Shown: one piece after another, positions 1 to 5,033 of the stretch
Layout: the number at the start of each line of letters is the position of its first letter
Numbering within the stretch: position 1 is the first letter of the stretch
Assembly (NCBI GenBank): GCA_002404465.1
Contig: DHJT01000014.1
Location: 1 to 6,007, forward strand
From: Sutterella sp. UBA4713
GTDB taxonomy: Bacteria; Pseudomonadota; Gammaproteobacteria; Burkholderiales; Burkholderiaceae_F
Length of the DNA: 6,007 nucleotides
Reading direction: 5' to 3'
The notes under the pieces: model-generated
What the model saw: only the letters and a program-made list of their open reading frames with translations
Told to the model about the DNA's origin: nothing
Database searches by the model: none
Position numbers and translations under genes: made by a program

Positions 1-569
1 TGTGACAGACAGGTTGCCATCTTGCCGCTTCCCGGCCCCGGTGCCGTCACAACAACAAGCGGATGTGTCGTTTCAATGTATTCATTTTTTCCGTATCCCT
101 CATCACTGACAATGAGGGCCACGTTATGCGGATATCCGGCAATCGGAAAATGCTTGTACGAGCGCACTCCGAGGGTCGACAAGCGGCGCATGAATGCATC
201 GGCTGCCGGCTGTCCGTTGTACTGCGTAACAACGACCGATCCGACAAAAAAACCGAGGTTGCGAAAGACATCAATCAGACGCAATACATCGTCCTCGTAG
301 GAAATACCGAAATCGGCGCGAATCTTATTCTTTTCAATATCCGGGGCTGAGATGGCAACAACGATTTCCACGTCGTTTTTCATCTGAGAAAGCATACGGA
401 TTTTGCTATCGGGTTCAAATCCCGGAAGCACTCGCGATGCGTGGTAGTCGTCAAAGAGTTTTCCCCCAAATTCCAGGTACAACTTACCGCCGAATTGGGC
501 AATACGCTCTTTGATATGTGCCGATTGCGTTTCAATGTACTTTGCGTTATCAAATCCGATTTTTGTCAC
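1..569 (-). CDS. DUF1846 family protein, N-terminal part (runs off left edge)
   Basis: Read from a GTG at 569-567 the minus strand stays open for 189 codons to the window edge, so the stop lies outside. The start [19 protein letters not shown], the segment [20 protein letters not shown] and the motif [11 protein letters not shown] (about residues 116-126) are hallmarks of the DUF1846 family, usually about 500 residues, so roughly 40% is present. Near the edge is TAPGPGSGK (175-183), a glycine-rich P-loop-like turn that the family conserves. Structures exist for the family but its biochemical role is not established; a nucleotide-binding role is only inference. The GTG is chosen because an AAGGGGAA ribosome site (complement of 577-584) lies 7 bases upstream and the homologous N-terminus begins there; a nearby ATG is out of frame. 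It is co-directional with the 804-3246 operon but separated from it by 234 bases and terminator-like hairpins, so it is probably its own unit. Family assignment is confident; function unknown. Confidence 0.88.
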   Translation of the reverse strand, partial: MTKIGFDNAKYIETQSAHIKERIAQFGGKLYLEFGGKLFDDYHASRVLPGFEPDSKIRMLSQMKNDVEIVVAISAPDIEKNKIRADFGISYEDDVLRLIDVFRNLGFFVGSVVVTQYNGQPAADAFMRRLSTLGVRSYKHFPIAGYPHNVALIVSDEGYGKNEYIETTHPLVVVTAPGPGSGKMATCLS

Positions 570-620
570 GACACATTCCCCTTTCCGACCGCAAGCGTTT
601 AAGGTCAAAGCTTCTTTTTT

Positions 621-658
621 AAACAAACAGAAAAGGGGCAGCCTCCGAAAACCGCCCC
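621..658 (-). terminator. GC-rich hairpin with U-rich tail upstream of the DUF1846 gene
   Basis: On the minus strand GGGGCGG (652-658) pairs with CTGCCCC (635-641): 7 pairs with one G-U and a 10-base loop, followed by a U-rich but interrupted tail (634-621). In the plus direction the stem has one A-C mismatch but is followed by TTTTTT at 661-666, so it could work both ways. It could be a back-up terminator for the 804-3246 operon or a leader element of the DUF1846 gene, whose start is 65 bases further on. I see no convincing complete promoter between this hairpin and the one at 754-785; a TACAAT box on the minus strand (670-675) has no good -35 partner. Confidence 0.45.
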
Positions 659-739
659 CGTTTTTTCGCATTGTACTGAAAGCCCGTAAGCAAGGGAGTC
701 CCACGTTATAAAAAACAACGTAGCCGAAAAAGTTCGCTC

Positions 740-785
740 AAAAAAATCGCATACGCAAAACGCGGGGTTGCCCCCGCGCCTTGCG
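740..785 (-). terminator. Intrinsic terminator of the PLP enzyme/YkvI operon
   Basis: On the minus strand CGCGGGG (772-778) pairs perfectly with CCCCGCG (761-767) around a GCAA tetraloop, followed by TTTTGCG. The stem can extend by seven more pairs (CGCAAGG 779-785 with TTTTGCG 754-760, two of them G-U) to 14 in all, and a T7 run follows at 746-740. It begins 19 bases after the stop of the YkvI-type gene, which is the expected place for the operon terminator. Confidence 0.75.
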
Positions 786-803
786 TTCCATACTTCTCAA
801 ATT

Positions 804-1886
804 TTATTTGGAATTTTTCGCAATTTTGTAGACACCGACCGTGAGCATCGGGAGTGCAAAAAGGCACAGGAATCCCCAGCATGCTGTACCATACCCCTTG
901 ACAATCAGCCCCAAGAGACCGAAGGCAGAAACAGCCACACCCAGAAGCACGGGGATGATTGTAACTGCAGGAGCGAACCACGTCGGCTCATCCCGTCCCG
1001 TTTTGCGGTACGCAACCTGAAAACGATCCACCACCGCTTTAACAAAGCCCGTCGCCGTTTCCATCAGTGTCACGAAGAGCACGATTTCAAATGTCCAAAA
1101 TAGCCACGGCATTTGGATACGATCGAAAATCGCAAGAACCGGGACCGTTGATCCGACGACATTGGCAAAATCGCATCCCATCGTTAAAAGAAGCATCGTT
1201 CCCGGGAAGACTCCGAGGAAACCCGCAAGAATACCGCTGATGACGGACTCGGATCGAGACGTGAATCCTCGAACCGTGTAAAGAACGAGAGGTACGACAA
1301 CAAGGTTATAGAAGCTATATTGCAGACCTCGCATAAACCAACCGTTTGTCACTTCCCCCTTGCCGACCTCGGCAGCAATGTTTGCCCCGAACTTCACGAA
1401 GACGACAACCATAAAAATCAAATAGACCGAACACAGCACGTACGACCAGATTGAAAGCGCCTTCTCAACCATTTCCGTTCCTTTGAACACCAGGAACAGG
1501 ACCCCTGCAGACAAAACAGCCACACCGACCCACTGGTTAAAGCCGAGCTTTTCCATAATGGCGCCGGCGCTGGCATTAACGACCCCCATCACAATGAGGA
1601 ACATAATCCAGTAGCACAGGTCATACAGGAAAGCACACGGTCCGAGAATCTGCTTCATCATCGAGCCGTAGTCAAATGTTTGCATCACTCGACAGAATTC
1701 AAACGTGACCGCGCAGACAAGGCTCCAGCAAAGGAACGTGACAAAGGCACCAAGCAGGCCGCCGAACATGCCGCTCACGCCGAAAAACTGCGCGATTTCC
1801 GCTCCCGTTCCGTAACCGCCTCCGATAAGAATCGACTGAAAAACCAGTCCGGGCACTAGGAGCCTGATAAATTTATTTTTAAGCAT
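804..1886 (-). CDS. YkvI-family membrane protein, putative amino-acid-type transporter (LeuT-fold superfamily)
   Basis: A 360-residue integral membrane protein with about ten hydrophobic segments, near residues 12-32, 38-62, 85-112, 119-135, 145-168, 188-205, 215-238, 262-285, 303-325 and 331-353. The first segment carries IGGGYGTGAEIAQFF (21-35), which matches the glycine-rich G-x-G-[FY]-x-[ST]-G-x-E-[IL]-x-QFF pattern of the Bacillus YkvI/COG3949 family, as does the length. The family is placed in the APC/LeuT-fold superfamily but its substrates are largely uncharacterised, so amino acid or related amine transport is an inference. The gene starts 31 bases after the PLP enzyme stop with no terminator between, so the two are almost certainly co-transcribed; the partner suggests that this carrier brings in the enzyme's substrate or exports its product. 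The ATG has only a weak CGGAA ribosome site 7 bases upstream. No truncation seen; stop TAA at 806-804. Confidence 0.82.
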   Translation of the reverse strand: MLKNKFIRLLVPGLVFQSILIGGGYGTGAEIAQFFGVSGMFGGLLGAFVTFLCWSLVCAVTFEFCRVMQTFDYGSMMKQILGPCAFLYDLCYWIMFLIVMGVVNASAGAIMEKLGFNQWVGVAVLSAGVLFLVFKGTEMVEKALSIWSYVLCSVYLIFMVVVFVKFGANIAAEVGKGEVTNGWFMRGLQYSFYNLVVVPLVLYTVRGFTSRSESVISGILAGFLGVFPGTMLLLTMGCDFANVVGSTVPVLAIFDRIQMPWLFWTFEIVLFVTLMETATGFVKAVVDRFQVAYRKTGRDEPTWFAPAVTIIPVLLGVAVSAFGLLGLIVKGYGTACWGFLCLFALPMLTVGVYKIAKNSK

Positions 1887-1917
1887 TTTTTATTCCGTTA
1901 TCTGTTAGATCGCGCTT

Positions 1918-3246
1918 TTACCAACCCGCGCGGAATCTGAGTACATCATCGGAGATTTCTCCGCGTTCGTATTCGTTCATCGCCGCATCCATAATTTCAA
2001 AGCCTCGAGTCAAAAGCTCAGGTGAAATCGTCAAAGGCGGCTGAATGCGCAAGATCCACCCGGCGAGCGAAATCACGACAAGACCCTTTTCGTATGCTCT
2101 GAAAAGGATTTTGAAGACTCCGTCCGCATCGGGCGCACCGTCCTCCTTTTGAATGCCGATACCCATGGAAAAACCCAGGTTTCGTGTAAATGCAACAAGC
2201 TTAGGATGCTTGGCCTTTAAATCCGACGCCAATTTTTCCAACAGCTTGATGTTGTTTTTCAGATGCGTCTGGAAGGCCTCGGTCTGAAAGTAATCGAACT
2301 GCGCAATGCCAGCTGCGCAGGCAATGGAGTTGCCGCCTAAGGTAAACAAGTGCGCCGGTGCCGGCAAACAATCCATGATTTCGTCACGCGCCATGAAAGC
2401 ACCGAGCGTGAGCGTCGCTCCGACGGATTTACCCATAATAATTCCATCGGGAACAATGCCGTAGTGTTCAATGGCAAAAAACTTGCCGGTACGATAAAAG
2501 CCCTGCTGAACTTCCTCGGAAATAAAGAGGATGCCGTATTTTTTGCAGGTCTCATAGAGCTTTTTCATGAAGATTGGGTGGGCCGGCAAGATACCGCCGT
2601 CTCCCTGCACGGGCTCAATAACCACAGCCGCCACTTCCGTAGCCGGCAAATACGTGGAAAAAGCCGTTTCCATTGCCTTCAGACAATCACGCTCGACTTC
2701 TTCATCACTCTTGTCGACCCCGTAAAACGGAAACGGATAAATTTCCGGAAGAAACGGCCCCATCTTGGCATGCATACGTGTCGAGCACGTAGTCATAGAG
2801 CAGGAACCGTACGTATTACCGTGATAACCGTTAATAAAAACAATAATCTTCTGACGTCCCGTAAAAGCGCGAGCGAACTTGACGGCTGCATCATTACCGT
2901 CGCTACCGCAGTTACCGAAACATACCTTAGCCTTGACGCCTCCCGGATAAACGGAAACGAGTCTTTCGGCATAAGCCGTTGTTTGCTCGTTGTAGGTATA
3001 AGCGGCCGTGTACTGTGTGAACTTTTTCAGTTGTTCTTCGATGGCTTTCGTAATAATCGGGTTGGAACTACCGATGTTCAGTGACGAGGCACTGGACAAG
3101 AAATCAATGAACTTATTACCGTCCAAATCCGTAATAACACTGCCTTCTGCCTTGGCAATTGCCAATGGATAGTAGGAAAGATGTTGGCACGGTGCGACAA
3201 CCTTTTTGTCGCGCTCGACCAAGGCATTGCAACGATCGAGTTTCAT
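1918..3246 (-). CDS. Class III PLP-dependent enzyme, isoleucine 2-epimerase/aminotransferase-like
   Basis: A 442-residue fold-type I PLP enzyme of aminotransferase class III, full length for the family. Landmarks in order: substrate-entry segment FLSSASSLNIG (49-59); phosphate-binding NCGSDGNDAAVKFARAFTG (112-130); YHGNTYGS (141-148), where the aromatic Tyr stacks on PLP; EPVQGDGGI (211-219); the EEVQQGFYRTG block (244-254); the Schiff-base lysine K273 in IMGKSVGA; AHLFTLGGNS (298-307), with a Thr contacting the PLP phosphate of the partner subunit; and RIQPPLTI (400-407). The pattern LxSASxxNIG, CGSDGNDAAVKFARAFTG and the C-terminal GW resemble Lactobacillus isoleucine 2-epimerase more than classical GABA or ornithine aminotransferases, so racemase/epimerase activity on a neutral amino acid is possible; transamination is the alternative. 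Odd: the usual Asp of DEVQ is Glu (E244), the usual Gly of GFGRTG is Y251, and GGGxP after the lysine is GATLT. First gene of an operon with the YkvI-type gene. A GGGGGG ribosome site lies 7 bases before the ATG. Confidence 0.9.
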   Translation of the reverse strand: MKLDRCNALVERDKKVVAPCQHLSYYPLAIAKAEGSVITDLDGNKFIDFLSSASSLNIGSSNPIITKAIEEQLKKFTQYTAAYTYNEQTTAYAERLVSVYPGGVKAKVCFGNCGSDGNDAAVKFARAFTGRQKIIVFINGYHGNTYGSCSMTTCSTRMHAKMGPFLPEIYPFPFYGVDKSDEEVERDCLKAMETAFSTYLPATEVAAVVIEPVQGDGGILPAHPIFMKKLYETCKKYGILFISEEVQQGFYRTGKFFAIEHYGIVPDGIIMGKSVGATLTLGAFMARDEIMDCLPAPAHLFTLGGNSIACAAGIAQFDYFQTEAFQTHLKNNIKLLEKLASDLKAKHPKLVAFTRNLGFSMGIGIQKEDGAPDADGVFKILFRAYEKGLVVISLAGWILRIQPPLTISPELLTRGFEIMDAAMNEYERGEISDDVLRFRAGW

Positions 3247-3273
3247 TTAATGGCCCCCCAGAAATGCATTTAC

Positions 3274-3359
3274 AAAAAAAAGGACATCGACACATTGTTT
3301 TACCGGTATCCGATCGGATTGTCCTCTTTCGACAGATAAGCCGCATCAGGGCTAGAGGA
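3274..3359 (-). promoter_or_regulatory. Possible attenuator in the leader of the PLP enzyme gene
   Basis: On the minus strand AAAGAGGACA (3320-3329) can pair with TGTCCTTTTT (3277-3286): ten pairs with one G-U, the last part of a run of eight T (3274-3281), ending 27 bases before the ATG. This has the form of an intrinsic terminator in the leader, although the loop is long (33 bases, containing the small palindrome at 3308-3319). The same AGAGGA (3322-3327) can instead pair with TCCTCT upstream (3354-3359), which would block the terminator form. A nine-codon frame encoding MLVKTAFL plus stop (3378-3352) ends inside that upstream arm but lacks a well-placed ribosome site. A weak promoter (TTCGCA, 17 bases, TAACAT; 3442-3414) could start this transcript. 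Suggestive only, since no comparison is available. Confidence 0.3.
3301..3319. repeat. Two adjoining perfect palindromes in the divergent region
   Basis: TACCGGTA (3301-3308) abuts and shares one base with ATCCGATCGGAT (3308-3319), a perfect 12-base palindrome. It lies 62 bases or more upstream of the PLP gene start. It could be a binding site for a dimeric regulator or just the inner part of the leader RNA fold described for 3274-3359. Confidence 0.4.
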
Positions 3360-3422
3360 AGGCTGTTTTGACCAACATCAAAAAGAAATAAACACCTCTA
3401 AGACATTGTGCTTATGTTACGT

Positions 3423-3451
3423 TTGACCCTGCTGTATGCGAAGCTCATAAT
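3423..3451 (+). promoter_or_regulatory. Sigma70-type promoter for the NSS transporter gene
   Basis: TTGACC (3423-3428; five of six with TTGACA) and CATAAT (3446-3451; five of six with TATAAT) are separated by exactly 17 bases. Transcription would start near 3458, giving a leader of about 85 bases. This is the best promoter match in the divergent region. Confidence 0.6.
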
Positions 3452-3479
3452 GACCGAACTTCGCACATTAATGGCGAAG
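3437..3479. promoter_or_regulatory. Inverted GCGAAG half-sites over the NSS promoter (candidate operator)
   Basis: TGCGAAG (3437-3443) and CTTCGCA (3459-3465) form a perfect 7-base inverted repeat, centres 22 bases apart (about two helical turns), straddling the -10 box at 3446-3451. A third half-site, GCGAAG at 3474-3479, is inverted relative to the second, so the second and third could also form a hairpin at the very 5' end of the mRNA. The position suggests repression by a dimeric protein; the regulator is not in the window. Confidence 0.4.
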
Positions 3480-3480
3480 G

Positions 3481-3509
3481 TTGACAATAAAAACGTCTTT
3501 CTCTTTATT
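3481..3509 (+). promoter_or_regulatory. Weaker second promoter candidate for the NSS gene
   Basis: A perfect TTGACA (3481-3486) is followed, after 17 bases, by TTTATT (3504-3509), a poor -10 box lacking the key second-position A. A start near 3516 would leave a leader of about 27 bases. Much less convincing than the promoter at 3423-3451. Confidence 0.25.
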
Positions 3510-3532
3510 TTTGAGAAACGCGTATTCACAAA

Positions 3533-3539
3533 AAGGAAG
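3533..3539 (+). promoter_or_regulatory. Ribosome binding site that fixes the NSS start
   Basis: AAGGAAG lies just before the ATG at 3543, with five bases between its AGGA core and the start codon. The frame is open upstream to an ATG at 3408, but the upstream ATGs (3408, 3414, 3450, 3471) lack such a site, overlap the promoter, and would add residues unlike the family N-terminus. Confidence 0.7.
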
Positions 3540-3542
3540 AAA

Positions 3543-4898
3543 ATGAATCGAGACCGTCTCGGAAGTCGCTTAGGCTTCATTCTTTTAAGTGCCGGCTGTG
3601 CCATCGGTTGCGGCAATGTCTGGAAATTTCCCTGGCTTACAGGGCAGTACGGAGGCGGAGCCTTTGTGCTGATATATCTATTCTTCCTTCTTATTATCGG
3701 CTGGCCCGTTATGACGATGGAATTTGCCCTCGGCCGCGCCAGTCAGAAAAGTCCTGTTCACATGTACCAGGCCCTAGAGCCTGCCGGCACGAAGTGGCAT
3801 TGGCACGGCATCGTGGCTCTCATCGGTAATGTTGTACTGATGATGTTTTATATGGTCGTTACCGGCTGGATGTTGCAATACTTCATTTACACCGTGAGCG
3901 GCGAATTTTCGGGCAAAACGCCGGATCAAGTCGCCACAGGCTTCGGTGCTCTACTCGCCGATCCGACAACACAAATTATCGACACGGCCCTGATTGTTAT
4001 TTCCGCCTTCCTCATTCTTTCCTTTAGTTTGCGAGGCGGCCTGGAGCGCGTTATCAAGTGGATGATGATGGCTCTTATCGTCATCATGGTAATTATTGCC
4101 GCGAATAGCTTTTTTATGGACGGTGTTAAGGAAGGACTACGCTTTTACCTCCTTCCCGATTTCAGCAAAATGAACTGGAGTGTCGTTGTTGCTGCTATGA
4201 ATCAGGCCTTCTTCACGTTAAGTCTGGGTATCGGCGCCATGGCCATTTTCGGTAGCTACATCGACAAGAGTCACACCCTGGGCGGCGAGTCCCTTCGTGT
4301 GATTATTCTGGATACGTTCGTTGCCATCATGGCAGGCCTTATCATTTTCCCCGCCTGCTTTACCTACGGCGTTAAACCCGATGCCGGCCCGAGCTTGATT
4401 TTCGTAACCCTTCCGAACATTTTCAATAATATGCCGGCAGGTCAGCTCTGGGGATCACTCTTTTTCGTGTTCATGATGTTTGCCTGCTACTCGACCGTTT
4501 TAGCCGTCTGTGAAAACATCTTGGCTTGCATGCGGGATTTGACCGGCTGGTCTCGCCGCAAAACAGCCTGGGTTTGCGGTATCGGCATGCTGATACTGAC
4601 GTTGCCCTGTGCTTTGGGCTTTAACGTGCTCTCAAACCTCCATCCCTTAGGTGGCAATTCCTGCATCATGGACTTAGAAGACTTTATCGTCAGCAACTGT
4701 CTGCTACCGCTCGGAAGTTTGGTGTTCGTGCTCTTTTGTACGGCCAAGAACGGTTGGGGATGGGATAACTTCATCGCCGAGGCCAATACAGGTACCGGCT
4801 TACTTTTCCGAAAGGGCCTTCGCTTTTACTGCACCTACGGACTTCCGCTCGTGATTTTTGCTATCTTTGTGATCGGTATCCTTCCCTTTTTTAAATAG
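3543..4898 (+). CDS. Sodium-dependent transporter, NSS/SNF family (LeuT/MhsT/TnaT-like)
   Basis: A 451-residue inner-membrane symporter with about 11 transmembrane helices, typical of the bacterial NSS group that takes up amino acids with sodium. TM1 is SAGCAIGCGNVWKFPW (16-31) with the unwound GxGN segment, followed by GQYGGGAFVLIYL (34-46). TM6 is FFTLSLGIGAM (223-233). The fourth extracellular loop holds AGPSLIFVTLPNIFNNMP (281-298). TM8 has FACYSTV (313-319), where S317 and T318 occupy the places of LeuT T354/S355 of sodium site 2, with the hydroxyls kept. R3 and D332 align with the LeuT cytoplasmic gate pair. The substrate cannot be told: C19 and C23 replace the usual Ser or Asn and Leu beside the binding site. 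Divergent from the PLP enzyme/YkvI operon and sharing its control region, so likely part of the same amino acid pathway. Single-gene unit with its own promoter and terminator. Start chosen by the AAGGAAG site and family alignment. Confidence 0.92.
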   Translation: MNRDRLGSRLGFILLSAGCAIGCGNVWKFPWLTGQYGGGAFVLIYLFFLLIIGWPVMTMEFALGRASQKSPVHMYQALEPAGTKWHWHGIVALIGNVVLMMFYMVVTGWMLQYFIYTVSGEFSGKTPDQVATGFGALLADPTTQIIDTALIVISAFLILSFSLRGGLERVIKWMMMALIVIMVIIAANSFFMDGVKEGLRFYLLPDFSKMNWSVVVAAMNQAFFTLSLGIGAMAIFGSYIDKSHTLGGESLRVIILDTFVAIMAGLIIFPACFTYGVKPDAGPSLIFVTLPNIFNNMPAGQLWGSLFFVFMMFACYSTVLAVCENILACMRDLTGWSRRKTAWVCGIGMLILTLPCALGFNVLSNLHPLGGNSCIMDLEDFIVSNCLLPLGSLVFVLFCTAKNGWGWDNFIAEANTGTGLLFRKGLRFYCTYGLPLVIFAIFVIGILPFFK

Positions 4899-4916
4899 CC
4901 GTTAGGCAATCGAATA

Positions 4917-4948
4917 AGGAGGAGGCAGACAGCCTCTGCCCTCTTCCT
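4917..4948 (+). other. Long purine/pyrimidine hairpin after the NSS gene
   Basis: AGGAGGAGGCAGA (4917-4929) pairs with TCTGCC (4935-4940) and, past one bulged C (4941), TCTTCCT (4942-4948): 13 pairs with one G-U and a five-base loop CAGCC. There is no U-rich tail, so it is not a terminator by itself. It could protect the 3' end of the NSS mRNA or help the terminator 16 bases downstream. Its 5' arm contains GGAGGAGG, a ribosome-site-like run with no following start codon. Confidence 0.4.
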
Positions 4949-4964
4949 CTCACGCCACATAAAA

Positions 4965-4994
4965 TCCCGAAAGTTTCTTTTCGGGAATTTTTTT
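4965..4994 (+). terminator. Intrinsic terminator of the NSS gene
   Basis: TCCCGAAA (4965-4972) pairs perfectly with TTTCGGGA (4979-4986) around a six-base loop, followed after one A by seven T (4988-4994). It ends 39 bases before the sulfurtransferase start, so the latter is likely transcribed separately or only by read-through. Confidence 0.85.
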
Positions 4995-5009
4995 ACCTTT
5001 GCCCTCATT

Positions 5010-5028
5010 TAGAATCCTTTCCCGGAGG
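5010..5028 (+). promoter_or_regulatory. Start signals of the sulfurtransferase gene: possible -10 box and ribosome site
   Basis: GGAGG (5024-5028) is a strong ribosome site five bases before the ATG at 5034. TAGAAT (5010-5015) matches the -10 consensus at five of six positions, but the place of the -35 box falls in the T run of the preceding terminator with no TTGACA-like sequence, and the leader would be only about 12 bases. The ribosome site is well supported, the promoter weakly. Confidence 0.35.
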
Positions 5029-5033
5029 CCGTT

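Noticed and set aside
22..350. Overlapping short open frames on both strands over the DUF1846 gene
   Set aside because: The GTG-started minus frame gives continuous family-conserved protein across the whole stretch; the others are out of frame with it.
511..711. 66-codon plus-strand frame across the DUF1846 start and upstream hairpin
   Set aside because: It runs through the GTG start and a terminator-like hairpin, with no ribosome site and no recognisable product.
768..1103. 111-codon plus-strand open frame antisense to the YkvI-type gene
   Set aside because: It crosses the terminator hairpin and the 3' end of a clear membrane-protein gene; composition is that of a shadow frame.
2350..3084. 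244-codon open frame on the plus strand, antisense to the PLP enzyme
   Set aside because: It lies wholly inside a well-recognised gene on the other strand, its product resembles no family and is rich in Arg, His and Asn as expected for an antisense shadow, and I see no ribosome site.
3247..3420. T-box or other known riboswitch in front of the PLP gene
   Set aside because: I looked for the conserved T-box TGGNACCGCG element and other recognisable aptamer cores on the minus strand and found none; only the simple hairpins reported remain.
3408..3542. N-terminal extension of the NSS transporter by 45 residues
   Set aside because: The extension overlaps the promoter, lacks a ribosome site at its ATGs, and does not resemble NSS N-termini; the ATG at 3543 has a good site and fits the family.
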